A DNA stretch of 64,000 nt from Candidatus Desulforudis audaxviator MP104C (GTDB taxonomy: Bacteria; Bacillota; Desulfotomaculia; Desulfotomaculales; Desulforudaceae). The number at the start of each line of letters is the position of its first letter. Position 1 is the stretch's first letter. The position numbers and the translations under genes are program-made. Location: contig NC_010424.1 of NCBI RefSeq assembly GCF_000018425.1, positions 1,628,501-1,692,500 of the forward strand, in the 5' to 3' direction. The notes beneath the pieces were generated by a model. The model was not told where the DNA came from. It searched no databases and was given only the letters and a program-made list of their open reading frames with translations. This document shows, one piece after another, positions 24,746 to 34,307 of this stretch.

Positions 24746-25456
24746 CTAGTAGAACGCGTGGTAGCGGAGAAAGTGGCGCAGGTCCCGCAGGGTCCGGACC
24801 CCTCGCGCCTCCAGTTCCGGGAGCAGGCAAAGCAGCAACCGTGCCGTGATCAGGGCGTCACCGAGGGCGTTGTGCCGGTCCTTCACCGAAATCTGGTACT
24901 CCCGGGCCATCGCCCCGAGACCAAAGGTCCGGGCGCGTGGCTTCAGGATCCGGCATAAAGACAGGACGTCCAGCACCATCGGGGGGTTAAGGGTGGTGCC
25001 GCACTTCCTTTTCAGCCCGTTGTTCAGAAACACTAGGTCAAACTGGATGTTAAACCCGGTGATCACACCCCCGGCCATTTCCCGCAGCATCCGGGGCAGC
25101 ACCTTTTCAAGCACCGGCTGCCCCTGGACTCTCTCCGTGGTGATCCCCGTAATAGTGGCCGCCAGTTCCGGCACCTCGCGCTCAGGGTCGACCAGGGTGT
25201 AGAAGTAATCGTTCTGGATTTTGGCGCTTACCACCCGGACACAGGCGACCGAAATCACCTCGTCCCCAGCATCGGGCCGCAACCCGGTAGTCTCGGTGTC
25301 AATCACCGAATAGACCAGTTCATACAGCGACAAATCCTCGGACGGCTTGGTGTTGCACTGTTCGACCAGTTCCGGAGTAAGGTCGCTGCAACCGGGCACG
25401 GCGGCGCGCTCAGCATAGTTTCTCCAAAGACCTGAGAGGTTGGCGGCGATACTCAT
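24746..25456 (-). CDS. DEDDh 3'-5' exonuclease (DnaQ/PolC epsilon-like)
   Basis: 236 residues. Catalytic motifs: Exo I VIDTETTG, Exo II in GFNIQFDLVFLNNGL, Exo III HNALGDALIT, which together mark a DEDDh exonuclease. It follows the DUF294 gene after 16 bases, an arrangement also known from acetate-uptake clusters of other bacteria with a CBS/DUF294 protein and a Na+/solute symporter. Its role in that setting is not established; cleaving a signalling nucleotide or RNA is possible but unproven. Confidence 0.88.
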   Translation of the reverse strand: MSIAANLSGLWRNYAERAAVPGCSDLTPELVEQCNTKPSEDLSLYELVYSVIDTETTGLRPDAGDEVISVACVRVVSAKIQNDYFYTLVDPEREVPELAATITGITTERVQGQPVLEKVLPRMLREMAGGVITGFNIQFDLVFLNNGLKRKCGTTLNPPMVLDVLSLCRILKPRARTFGLGAMAREYQISVKDRHNALGDALITARLLLCLLPELEARGVRTLRDLRHFLRYHAFY

Positions 25457-25472
25457 GTACAATCAAGCCCCT

Positions 25473-27377
25473 TTAGTATCCTTCCACCCGGAAAGTAACA
25501 CCCGTAAACTTTTGCAGCCGCGAGACGGCCATCATGGCGTCCTTCACCATCGCCAGTTCCCGTCTGGTCAACTTCCGGGGACTCACGTAGTTTGACGGTG
25601 TTTTTCCTTCCGCCATGCGGCGCAGGTTCAGCCGCAGCCGGAGCATCAAAATGCTGTCGTAGGCCACCTGAAAGGCTTCGGCATCGTCTTTGGGCAGGGT
25701 TTCCTTGTCAACCAACTGGCGGAGCCGGCCCGCCGTGGAGGTTTCCAGAAGGCCGTCGCGCAGTGCAAACAACCGCACGGCGTCCACGATATGAATCAGC
25801 ACGGCCCGCTTCAAGTCCAGCTGATCCTTATGCGGTCCGGACCGTTCCGTGACCACCTGCCGGAATGGGTTCAAAGGCACCTTCCTGGAAAGGGCGTCAC
25901 GGGCCATAAAATGCAGCACCACCGGCGCTTTTTCCAGCCGCTGAAAAACGTAGCGCCTCAGGGAGTGGGCCATGGCGAACTGACCGTAGACCGGGCGAAA
26001 ATCAAGGAAAATACTCATCAACCGCAGCATTTGCGGGTTTAGATCCAGAGTCCATTTTTTCAAGGTCGGGAACCACTCCCGCATCGGCTTGCACCAGTCC
26101 GGGTAGCTGGCCATCACCTTGCCGGGGCAGGGTCGGAACCCGCACTGCTCCAAGCCGGCAACCACCCGCCCGGCCAGTTCCAAGAAATAGGCCGCCGTTT
26201 TTTCTTCCTCGCCGGGCTGGGGATCGTCATAGATCAAGGCGTTGTCCTGGTCGGTGCGCAGGACCTGTTCCCGGCGGCCCCCGCTGCCCATCGTCAACCA
26301 GCAGTAACTGGTCGGCGGCCGGCCCTTGCCCTCGGAGAGCATTTCTGCCTCCACCATCCGGATCAACCGGCAGGTCACCCGGTCATAAAACTCCGTGACC
26401 AGGGTGCAGATCTCCTCCGATGAGGCGTCGCCGCTCACCATGTCGCCCATCACGCGGTCGATGTCCGGCATGCGCGCGGCGACGTCCTCGATGCTGGGGG
26501 CGCGTTCCACCGCGTCGACGGTCCGGAGCACGTCGAGGTGCTGGGCCCGAACCAGATCACCCATAGTCACGATGCCCAGGAGCAAGCCCTGGTTTTCCAC
26601 CAGGACATGACGCACCTGATTGCGCATCATGGCCAAAAGCGCCTCGTAGATGTGCGCCTCCGGGGGTAGAAGCACCAGTTTCTCGTTCATCAGGGCGGCG
26701 GCCGAGCGGCGTGCCTGGCGCTCGAAGTCCGACGCGGCCAGGACGTGGCGCACCAAGTCCTTCGCCGTGAGTATCCCGCGGGAAGTCCCGTTCCGGTCCA
26801 GAATGACCACCGCGCTGATTTCCTGCTCGGCGAACAACTGCGCCACTTCGGTGATCCGGTGCTCCTCCAGGCAGGTGACCACCGGGGAGGACATTATCTC
26901 ATAAAGCCGCCTCCGATAGTGCCGCGGTTCCCAAGGCAACGGCCAGTTCTGTTCCCGGGCCATCTCCTGGTACACGTACCGCATCCGTTCGGCGAGCGCG
27001 TGACTGAAAAAGCCGACGAAGTCGGGATCCGACTTCAGATCCTCGAAGCAGACCTCCGGGATGAGCAGACAGCGGCTCTCCTCCACCGTCCGCGAGGTGG
27101 TCGGGTAAGAATCGGTAAACAAAAGACACTCCCCGAAGAAATCACCGGGCTTCAAGAGACCCACCGCGCGCTCCTCGCCGTGGTCTCCGACCAGGAGAAT
27201 CTCCACCAGCCCGGACAACAAGAAAAACATGTGTTCCTGGTGGGGCTCCCCCTGCCGGAAGATATAGGTACCTTTGAGGTAATCCTCGGTCGTCAGGTAA
27301 GGAACACATTCCCGTATCCGTTCATCCGCAAGACCCGAAAACGGGGGCGTGTTTTTTAACAACTCGTAAAAATCCAA
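25473..27377 (-). CDS. cNMP-binding / CBS pair / DUF294 nucleotidyltransferase-like protein
   Basis: 634 residues from the TTG behind GAGGAGG; an upstream start at 27419 lacks support. Order: cyclic-nucleotide-binding beta-barrel (YIFRQGEPHQEHMFFLLSG, GDFFGECLL), two CBS motifs (~residues 155-290), and a DUF294 nucleotidyltransferase-like core with GSGGRREQVLRTDQDNA, then a helical DUF294 C-terminal domain. It resembles GlnD-type regulators in its catalytic motif. It is co-transcribed with the exonuclease and follows the symporter, so it likely regulates acetate uptake or activation in response to a nucleotide. Confidence 0.88.
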   Translation of the reverse strand: MDFYELLKNTPPFSGLADERIRECVPYLTTEDYLKGTYIFRQGEPHQEHMFFLLSGLVEILLVGDHGEERAVGLLKPGDFFGECLLFTDSYPTTSRTVEESRCLLIPEVCFEDLKSDPDFVGFFSHALAERMRYVYQEMAREQNWPLPWEPRHYRRRLYEIMSSPVVTCLEEHRITEVAQLFAEQEISAVVILDRNGTSRGILTAKDLVRHVLAASDFERQARRSAAALMNEKLVLLPPEAHIYEALLAMMRNQVRHVLVENQGLLLGIVTMGDLVRAQHLDVLRTVDAVERAPSIEDVAARMPDIDRVMGDMVSGDASSEEICTLVTEFYDRVTCRLIRMVEAEMLSEGKGRPPTSYCWLTMGSGGRREQVLRTDQDNALIYDDPQPGEEEKTAAYFLELAGRVVAGLEQCGFRPCPGKVMASYPDWCKPMREWFPTLKKWTLDLNPQMLRLMSIFLDFRPVYGQFAMAHSLRRYVFQRLEKAPVVLHFMARDALSRKVPLNPFRQVVTERSGPHKDQLDLKRAVLIHIVDAVRLFALRDGLLETSTAGRLRQLVDKETLPKDDAEAFQVAYDSILMLRLRLNLRRMAEGKTPSNYVSPRKLTRRELAMVKDAMMAVSRLQKFTGVTFRVEGY

Positions 27378-27426
27378 GCCTGACGCCTCCTCATTAGAGA
27401 ATCCTGTAGGACGCCACACACACTTT

Positions 27427-27472
27427 TAAAAAAGGGGTCAGACCCCCTTAAAAAGGGGTCTGACCCCTTTTT
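27427..27472. repeat. Tandem GGGGTCAGACCCC / GGGGTCTGACCCC palindromes
   Basis: Two adjacent copies of the dispersed palindrome, each flanked by A- and T-runs and able to form terminator-like hairpins. They sit just upstream of the DUF294 gene. Confidence 0.8.
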
Positions 27473-27518
27473 AAGGCCGCGGACTCCTCGAACGATACCA
27501 GCCAGCGAAACGTTTGCT

Positions 27519-27723
27519 TTTCTTCCCTATCCGGTCTCAAACCTCTGGCCTCCGACCTCTATTACCCGCAGGCGTCCCAAATGAGAGGTGCGAGGTAAGA
27601 ACGAAACGACGCCAAGGCTTAAGCCACGCTTCCCAGGCTTCTTCCCACCTCTCACTTCCCACTTCCCAAATAGGGGCCCGTCCACGCGGAGCACGGAGCC
27701 AAGCGGCGGCTCCACCGCCTCAC
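27519..27723. repeat. Dispersed intergenic repeat, copy 1
   Basis: Contains CCTCTGGCCTCCGACCTC near 27550 and ends in GGAGCCAAGCGGCGGC followed by a GGCGG/CCGCC hairpin at 27705-27719. Near-identical blocks recur at 61132-61206 and partly at 51343-51387. The rest of this 300-base gap holds no gene. Confidence 0.65.
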
Positions 27724-27884
27724 CATCGCGGCCACAACACCGCAAACACGCAGGCCACTCCGATAGCGAACCAAATCCCGACCATCATATCCAGTCCCAG
27801 GTAGCGGACGGAAATCCCGATCACCGCCAGTAAGCCCAGGTAAACCAAGTATATTCCCAGGTTCCTCTTGAGCGTTCCACCCAT
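27720..27884 (-). CDS. 54-residue two-helix membrane protein
   Basis: Hydrophobic small protein (GIYLVYLGLLAVIGISV and MMVGIWFAIGVACVFAVLW) with an ATG behind GGAGGGATTTTGAC. It lies between the symporter and the DUF294 gene and is probably part of that operon; a small subunit of the symporter is one possibility. Its stop codon lies just after the GGCGG hairpin of the repeat. Confidence 0.6.
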   Translation of the reverse strand: MGGTLKRNLGIYLVYLGLLAVIGISVRYLGLDMMVGIWFAIGVACVFAVLWPRW

Positions 27885-27943
27885 TACTGTCAAAATCCCT
27901 CCTGTTCCGGTATAGGAAGGCGGGGTGTTAAGCCCCACCTTCG

Positions 27944-30025
27944 CTACCGGACCGGCTTCGGCGCGGTTTCTTCCTTGATGTATTCGTCCTTCAACCCGAG
28001 TTCCTCAGGAGCGTGCAGCACCAGCATCTTATGGTGCACGTCGTGCGGCACCCCCCTGGGCGTGAGTAGGGATACCGTAAAGATTAGCAGCAGGGCTAAG
28101 GGCACCGCCCAGATCGCCGGCTGTTCCGCCAGGGTGCGGTAGATCGGGTTGTTCCCGTACCAGACCGCCAGCCAGGGCAGCACCTGTTTGTCGGCCAGCA
28201 TGGTGGACACAATCGCCACCAGGGCTGAAATTCCGCCCACCAGCATCCCGACGGCCGCACCGGCTGCGCTCGCCCGACGCCACCAGACGCTCATTATCAG
28301 CATCGGGAAATACGAGGCCGCTGCGATCGCAAACGCCCAGCCCACCATCATGTTGATGTCGAAGTTCTCCACGAAGGTACCCAGGATCATCGCCCCGCAG
28401 CCGGCCAGGACGGCCGCCGTGCGGAAGGCCTTGATCCGCTGCCCGGGCGTGGCCCTTTTGTTGAGCATGTTCCCGTAGATGTCGTGAGCCAAAGCCCCCG
28501 TAATGGAAACCAAAAGCCCTGAGAAGGTGGTCATGAACCCGGCGAAAGCGCCCGCCGAGGTGATGCCCGACAATATGTCGCCCAGGTAGGCCAGGTTCTG
28601 ATTCAGGATCTTGGGCAGGACGAGGATCACCGAGTCTGTGCTATAGGCGCCACCGGTGATGGCATACAAGTGCGGCACCGCGTTCCGGCCCATCACTCCA
28701 AAGATGGGGGGAAACAGGTAGAAACACCCGAGCAGAATCAAAACCCAAAAGGCGGTGCGTTTCGCCGTCTTCCCGTCCGGGTTGGTATAGAACCGCACCA
28801 GGATGTGGGGGAGGCCGGCGGTGCCGCAGATAATCGCCAGGATCAGCGAGTAAGTGTACAGCACCGGGTACCCGTACTTGTTGGTCAGTGGGCCGAAGGG
28901 TTCAAGCCAGGTCTTGTCAGCCGGCGCGTTAGGCACCACCTCGCCCCGGGCGTACTGCACGACCACCCGTTCCTCTCCCGGAACCGGGAACAACTGGAGT
29001 TTCGCCACCACCTTCAGTTCCTTCTCCTTGCGGGTCGAAGGATCGGTGACAATCACCGGTTCACCGTTTCTGGTCACGGTGAGCGGCCGGGTGGTGGTGA
29101 ACTCCGTCCCCGCCGGGAACACGTACAGGGTACGTTCCTGACCGGCTATTTCACGGAGCACCGTCTGGGCGGGCAAGCCCGACGCCATCAGGTCCGCAGG
29201 CGTGATCGGGTCACTGCCGGGAGGCAGGGCCACGGATGTGGTGATCAAGGCCTCGGCCCCGTTCGCAAACCGACCCGAGATGGAATCGGGAAAAACGACC
29301 ACGTTGGCTGGGGCCACCGGATGGTACGTTATCTGGTAATCGTCATAGAACTTGGGCAGGGATTTTCCAGCTTCACCCTCATTTCCGAATTGGGCCATCT
29401 GAGACGGGTAGCCGCCGATGAAGGCAAACAGGACGAATATCGGCACCGAGACCGCGAACATCTTCACCCAGTAGTGGAAGGCCTGTACGAAAGTAATACC
29501 TTTCATGCCGCCGAGCGCCACGTTGAAGGTGATCACCGAACCGACCAGGACCACACCCACCCAGTACGGGGTGTGCAGGATGTTCACCAGAGCCACGCCG
29601 GCACCCTTCATCTGCGGCATGGTGTAGAAAAGGCCGATGGTCAGCACGAAAACCACCGCGATCTTCCGGAACGCGGCGCTCGAATACCGGCCCTCGGCGA
29701 AGTCCGGGATGGTGTACGCTCCGAACCGCCGCAGGGGACTCGCGATAAACAGCAGCAGAAACAGGTAGCCGGCCGCGTACAGCACGGGGTACCAGAGCAC
29801 ATCGTAACCGAACTTCATCACCATTCCGGCGATACCCATGAGGGAGGCCGCAGAAAGGTATTCGCCCGAGATGGCCGCCGAGTTCATCGGCACGCTTACC
29901 GCACGGGAGGCCACGTACATGTCGGCGGTGCTGCGTACCGAACGCTGCACCCAGATGCCCAGTCCTACGGTGGCAATAACCAGTATCGTTACAAATATTA
30001 GAGGGATCCAGGCAACACTACCCAC
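27944..30025 (-). CDS. Na+/solute (acetate-type) symporter, SSS family, with large insert
   Basis: 693 residues, against about 550 for ActP. N-terminal helices are typical of the SSS family (GEYLSAASLMGIAGMV, GAYTIPDFAEGRY). After helix ~6 an extra ~170-residue soluble segment (roughly residues 220-390) rich in Val, Pro and Thr interrupts the fold before GPLTNKYGYPVLYTYS. The remaining helices include the conserved SGLLVSITGALAHDIYGN. The start overlaps the DUF485 gene by eight bases. Placement beside acetyl-CoA synthetase points to acetate or a similar short carboxylate. Confidence 0.87.
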   Translation of the reverse strand: MGSVAWIPLIFVTILVIATVGLGIWVQRSVRSTADMYVASRAVSVPMNSAAISGEYLSAASLMGIAGMVMKFGYDVLWYPVLYAAGYLFLLLFIASPLRRFGAYTIPDFAEGRYSSAAFRKIAVVFVLTIGLFYTMPQMKGAGVALVNILHTPYWVGVVLVGSVITFNVALGGMKGITFVQAFHYWVKMFAVSVPIFVLFAFIGGYPSQMAQFGNEGEAGKSLPKFYDDYQITYHPVAPANVVVFPDSISGRFANGAEALITTSVALPPGSDPITPADLMASGLPAQTVLREIAGQERTLYVFPAGTEFTTTRPLTVTRNGEPVIVTDPSTRKEKELKVVAKLQLFPVPGEERVVVQYARGEVVPNAPADKTWLEPFGPLTNKYGYPVLYTYSLILAIICGTAGLPHILVRFYTNPDGKTAKRTAFWVLILLGCFYLFPPIFGVMGRNAVPHLYAITGGAYSTDSVILVLPKILNQNLAYLGDILSGITSAGAFAGFMTTFSGLLVSITGALAHDIYGNMLNKRATPGQRIKAFRTAAVLAGCGAMILGTFVENFDINMMVGWAFAIAAASYFPMLIMSVWWRRASAAGAAVGMLVGGISALVAIVSTMLADKQVLPWLAVWYGNNPIYRTLAEQPAIWAVPLALLLIFTVSLLTPRGVPHDVHHKMLVLHAPEELGLKDEYIKEETAPKPVR

Positions 30026-30386
30026 CCTTCACCGTCCCCTCATCCCAGGTCGCCCGGGCAATGATTTCATCTTCCAGGGCCAGGGACCGGGTCACGTAGA
30101 TGCGGGCGATTATCCAGGTCAAGGGATAGAACAGCACCCCCAGGAACAGCCAGGTCAGGGTGAACCCCCAGATTCGGGTGTTGGCGATCGCGGGCAGGTA
30201 GAAATTGACCAGTGGAATCCCCACGAGAATCACCACGAAGATGGCGAAGCACTTCAGACTTAACTTCAATTGAGCACTCATCACCAGGTGCAGGTATTGT
30301 TCACTATACACCTCGTACCTGGGAGCGACAACCCCCGATTGTACGGGGGTGCCCGTTCCCGCCGGACCCGTAGGTGTGTTGCCCAT
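30018..30386 (-). CDS. DUF485-family small membrane protein (YjcH-like)
   Basis: 122 residues with an N-terminal polar tail and two membrane helices (FAIFVVILVGIPLVNFY, GFTLTWLFLGVLFYPLTWII), followed by ARIYVTRS. The YjcH-like partner of ActP in enteric bacteria has the same layout and position. ATG behind AAGGAGG; translationally coupled to the symporter by an eight-base overlap. A strong terminator lies just upstream of its ribosome binding site. Confidence 0.85.
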   Translation of the reverse strand: MGNTPTGPAGTGTPVQSGVVAPRYEVYSEQYLHLVMSAQLKLSLKCFAIFVVILVGIPLVNFYLPAIANTRIWGFTLTWLFLGVLFYPLTWIIARIYVTRSLALEDEIIARATWDEGTVKGG

Positions 30387-30435
30387 TCCAAAACCTCCTT
30401 AAAAAAAGACAAAATACATTCGGCTTTTAAAAAAA

Positions 30436-30488
30436 AACCATAGCGGTTGATCTGTCCCTGCGCAGCAGGCAATCCTCCGGCTATGGTT
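30436..30488 (-). terminator. Terminator/attenuator between acs and the symporter genes
   Basis: Minus-strand AACCATAGC / GCTATGGTT nine-base stem enclosing a second CCTGC/GCAGG hairpin, followed by eight or more T. It separates acs from the transporter genes and lies 50 bases ahead of the DUF485 start, so it could act as an attenuator. Confidence 0.8.
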
Positions 30489-30624
30489 GGCGGCGGCCTG
30501 CAGACCGCCTTTTCCCGGGAAACCACACCGGTGTTTATATCTTTTTCACCGGCAAAAACCTTGGTCCGGGGGAGCTTGTCCCGCTGTTTATCCAACGGGG
30601 TTCGCCCCTCCGGTCAGCATCGTT

Positions 30625-32607
30625 TTAAGATTCCTTGCTCTCGTACTTTTCCTTGAGTTCCCGGCAGACCGCGGGGTCGGCCAGGGTGGTGGTGTCGCCC
30701 AGGGCCCGGCCCTCGGCGATATCCCGCAGCAGGCGCCGCATGATCTTGCCGCTTCTGGTCTTCGGCAGTTCGGCGGTCAGGAAGATGTCGTCTGGCCGGG
30801 CGATCGCCCCGATTTTCTTCACCACGTGGGCTTTGAGTTCGGACGTGAATTCGGCCCTTGTCTTCGACCCGTCCTTGAGCTCCTTGAAGTACTTCCCTTT
30901 CAAAGTCACGAACACCGAGATGGCCTGCCCCTTGAGATCGTGCGCCTTGCCGATCGCTGCCGATTCGGCCACCCAGGGGTGATCGACCAGCGCGCTCTCG
31001 ATTTCCATGGTGCTCAGCCGGTGTCCGGCCACGTTGATCACGTCGTCGACCCGGCCCAGGATCCAGAAGTAGTTGTGATAGTCGCGGCGCGCACCGTCCC
31101 CGGAGAAGTACAGGGTGTGGCCCGGAATCTTGCCCCAGTACTCGCGCACGTACCGCTCGTTATCGCCGTAAATGGTGCGGAGCATGGCCGGCCAGGGCTC
31201 CTTGATCACCAGAAAGCCGCCTTTGCCCAGCATCACCGAGTTCCCTTCCTTGTCGACCACGTCGATCTCTACGCCCGGGAGCGGCACCGAAGCTGAGCCC
31301 GGCTTCGTGGAGATGATCCCCGGCAGGGCGCTGATCATGATCATCCCGGTTTCGGTCTGCCACCAGGTATCCACAATCGGGCACCGTTCCGACCCGATGT
31401 GCTTGTGGTACCAGATCCAGGCCTCCGGGTTGATCGGCTCACCGACCGTGCCTAAAAGGCGCAGGCTGGAAAGATCGCGCCGGGCAGGCCACTCCTCGCC
31501 CCACTTCATAAAGGCCCGAATGGCCGTGGGCGCGGTGTAGAATACGTTCACCCCGTAGCGCTCAATGATCGCCCAGAAGCGGTCGAACTCGGGGAAGTCG
31601 GGCGCCCCCTCGTAAATCACCGTCGTCGCCCCGTTCGCCAGCGGTCCGTAAACCACGTAGCTGTGCCCGGTAACCCAGCCGACGTCCGCCGTGCACCAGT
31701 AAACATCACGATCCTTGATGTCGAAGACCATATGGTGGGTGGTGGAAACCCCGGTCAGGTAGCCGCCGGTAGTATGGACCACACCCTTGGGCTTGCCGGT
31801 GGTACCGCTCGTATACAGAATGAAGAGCATATCCTCGGAGTCCATTTCCTCACACGGCCCGCCTACGGTCACCCCGACCACCAGGTTGTCGTACCAGTAG
31901 TCGCGCCCATCCTGCATCGGCACTTCCTGGCCGGTGCGCTTGACCACCAGGACCTTGTCCACGGACGGGCACTCCGTCAGGGCCGCATCGGCGTTCCGCT
32001 TCAGAGGCACGATTTTGCCCCGGCGCCAGCCGCCGTCCGCAGTAATCAAGAGCTTCGCCCCGGCGTCGTTGATACGGTCGCGCAGCGCTTCGGCGGAAAA
32101 CCCTCCGAACACCACGCTGTGGGGCGCGCCGATCCGGGCGCAGGCCAGCATGGCGATAGCCGCCTCGGCGATCATGGGCAGGTAGATGGCCACGCGGTCG
32201 CCCTTCCGGACCCCCAACATGCGTAGCACATTGGCGAACTGGGTGACCTCGCGCCATAGGTCCCAATAGGTCAGAATTCGACTATCCCCCGGTTCACCCT
32301 CAAAGATGATGGCGGCCTTGTTCTTCCGCCAGGTGTTGAGGTGCCGGTCGACGCAGTTGTAACACGCGTTCAGCTTCCCGTTCACGAACCATTTGGCGAA
32401 CGGGGGCTCCCAATCCAGGACCTGGTCCCATTTGCGGTACCAGTCCAGACGCTCGGCCTGCATCGCCCAGAAAATCCGCGGGTTCGCCCGGGCCTCGGCG
32501 TAAATGTCCCGGTTCTTGACGTTGGCCTGCCGGGTGAACTGCTCGTCGGGGTGAAATATGCGGCTCTCCTCGAGTAGGGTTTCGATAGTCTCCTTCTTGA
32601 CGGCCAC
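30625..32607 (-). CDS. acs: Acetyl-CoA synthetase (AMP-forming)
   Basis: Activates acetate with ATP and CoA via acetyl-AMP; 660 residues, the usual length. Core motifs: ATP/AMP loop [18 protein letters not shown], the acetate-pocket region TWWQTETG, the hinge FSGDGARRD, and the C-terminal acetylation site [11 protein letters not shown] with the catalytic Lys. GTG start behind GGGGGAGGG. It heads the acetate module and is divergent from the phenylacetate-CoA ligase genes. Confidence 0.96.
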   Translation of the reverse strand: MAVKKETIETLLEESRIFHPDEQFTRQANVKNRDIYAEARANPRIFWAMQAERLDWYRKWDQVLDWEPPFAKWFVNGKLNACYNCVDRHLNTWRKNKAAIIFEGEPGDSRILTYWDLWREVTQFANVLRMLGVRKGDRVAIYLPMIAEAAIAMLACARIGAPHSVVFGGFSAEALRDRINDAGAKLLITADGGWRRGKIVPLKRNADAALTECPSVDKVLVVKRTGQEVPMQDGRDYWYDNLVVGVTVGGPCEEMDSEDMLFILYTSGTTGKPKGVVHTTGGYLTGVSTTHHMVFDIKDRDVYWCTADVGWVTGHSYVVYGPLANGATTVIYEGAPDFPEFDRFWAIIERYGVNVFYTAPTAIRAFMKWGEEWPARRDLSSLRLLGTVGEPINPEAWIWYHKHIGSERCPIVDTWWQTETGMIMISALPGIISTKPGSASVPLPGVEIDVVDKEGNSVMLGKGGFLVIKEPWPAMLRTIYGDNERYVREYWGKIPGHTLYFSGDGARRDYHNYFWILGRVDDVINVAGHRLSTMEIESALVDHPWVAESAAIGKAHDLKGQAISVFVTLKGKYFKELKDGSKTRAEFTSELKAHVVKKIGAIARPDDIFLTAELPKTRSGKIMRRLLRDIAEGRALGDTTTLADPAVCRELKEKYESKES

Positions 32608-32885
32608 GGAAGCCCTCCCCCTTCAAAGATTGAGATTTACACCAATTCCAAAGAGTGTTATATGTATTTTACCGTGCGTCGCTAAAAGGTGAAAAGGATT
32701 TGGGGGCCAATCGCCGAATGTCGAGGTCCACCGGTGAATAGCAGCGCCCAACGGTAGAAAGCCGAAGGCGAATGGTCGCCTGCGCCGGGCGAACGGCCGG
32801 GCCGCAAAACGTTGTCGAGCCGGCAGGAAATTCGGAACCCTCTTGGCGAATGGTATTTTTACCGGAACGATGGAGTTGACACACT

Positions 32886-34181
32886 ATGATCTGGGACCGG
32901 ATGGAAACACTGCCGCGGGAAGACATGGCGCGCCTTCAGTTGGACCGGCTGAAGTCCGTGGTCCGCCGGGTCTACCAGAAGGTGCCCTTCTACCGCAACC
33001 GCCTGCAAGAAATGGGCTTTAAGCCGACCGACATCAAAAACCTTTCCGAACTGCAAAAGCTGCCGTTCACCGAAAAAGACGACTTGCGCGACAATTACCC
33101 GTACGGGCTGTTCGCGGTGCCCCTGGAAAAGATGGTGCGGATTCACGCTTCATCGGGCACCACCGGCCGGCCGACCGTGGTGGGCTACACACGCAAAGAC
33201 CTGCGCACTTGGTCGGAACTGGTGGCCCGGGTGGTGGTCCAGGCCGGGGTGAAACCCCGGGACGTCGTGCAAATCTGCTTCAGCTATGGCCTCTTTACCG
33301 GAGGTTTCGGCCTGCACTACGGGCTGGAACGGGTCGGGGCCACCGTCGTCCCCGCGTCCGCCGGGAATACCCAGCGCCAGCTCCGCCTGATGCAGGACTT
33401 TAACACCACCGCGCTGGTGAGTACGCCGACCTACGCCCTGTACATCGCCGAGGTGGCCCGCGAGAACGGGCTGGACCCCGCCCGGCTGGGACTCCGGCTG
33501 GGCCTTTTCGGTTCTGAGCCCTGGTCGGAGGGCCTGCGCCATGAACTGCAAACCGCCTGGGGTTTTACGGCTACCGACAACTACGGGATGAGTGAGCTGA
33601 TCGGACCGGGCGTGTCCGGCGAGTGCCGGTTCCAGGACGGCCTGCACATTTCGGAGGACCACTTTCTGCCGGAGATCATCGATCCCGAAACCGGCGAGAC
33701 CCTACCCCCGGGTGAGCAGGGGGAACTGGTCATTACCACCCTGACCAAGGAGGGTCTGCCGCTCCTCCGCTACCGGACCAGGGATTTGACCACCCTGGAT
33801 TACACCCCATGCCCCTGCGGGCGGACCACCGTGCGCATGCGCCGCGTGTTCGGGCGGACGGACGACATGCTGATCATCCGCGGGGTGAACGTCTTCCCGT
33901 CCCAGGTGGAGGAGATTCTGATGGACACCGCCGGAGTCGGGCCGCACTACCAGATCATTGTGGACCGGAAAGGATACCTGGACGAAATGGAAGTGCAGGT
34001 CGAACTGGCCGCCGACTACTTCACCGGCGCCTTCCGTGACCTGGAGACCCTCGAGAGAAACATTAAAGAGCGCCTCCAGAGCACCCTGAACATCACCCCA
34101 AAAGTCAAGCTGGTGGAGTACCGCTCACTGGAGCGCACGGCGGGCAAGGCCAAACGTGTGATTGACCGCCGACGGATCTAG
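32886..34181 (+). CDS. paaK: Phenylacetate-CoA ligase
   Basis: 431-residue AMP-forming ligase of the PaaK family, which joins arylacetates (or related acids) to CoA. Visible motifs: [16 protein letters not shown] adenylation loop near residue 83, Y(G)MSE in [11 protein letters not shown], and C-terminal [18 protein letters not shown]. In anaerobes such genes often serve amino-acid-derived aryl acids, so the true substrate may differ. First gene of a plus-strand operon with a second paralog. Confidence 0.92.
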   Translation: MIWDRMETLPREDMARLQLDRLKSVVRRVYQKVPFYRNRLQEMGFKPTDIKNLSELQKLPFTEKDDLRDNYPYGLFAVPLEKMVRIHASSGTTGRPTVVGYTRKDLRTWSELVARVVVQAGVKPRDVVQICFSYGLFTGGFGLHYGLERVGATVVPASAGNTQRQLRLMQDFNTTALVSTPTYALYIAEVARENGLDPARLGLRLGLFGSEPWSEGLRHELQTAWGFTATDNYGMSELIGPGVSGECRFQDGLHISEDHFLPEIIDPETGETLPPGEQGELVITTLTKEGLPLLRYRTRDLTTLDYTPCPCGRTTVRMRRVFGRTDDMLIIRGVNVFPSQVEEILMDTAGVGPHYQIIVDRKGYLDEMEVQVELAADYFTGAFRDLETLERNIKERLQSTLNITPKVKLVEYRSLERTAGKAKRVIDRRRI

Positions 34182-34307
34182 AAACCGGCAAACCAGCCTT
34201 GAACAAAGATTGACGTAACCGGCCTTTTGGGAGTACCTTTTTAGTGGCTTAGGTTGGAGTTATGGACAAGCCTTTGGACCAGAGATAGATCAGGAGGGTT
34301 GGGAATA

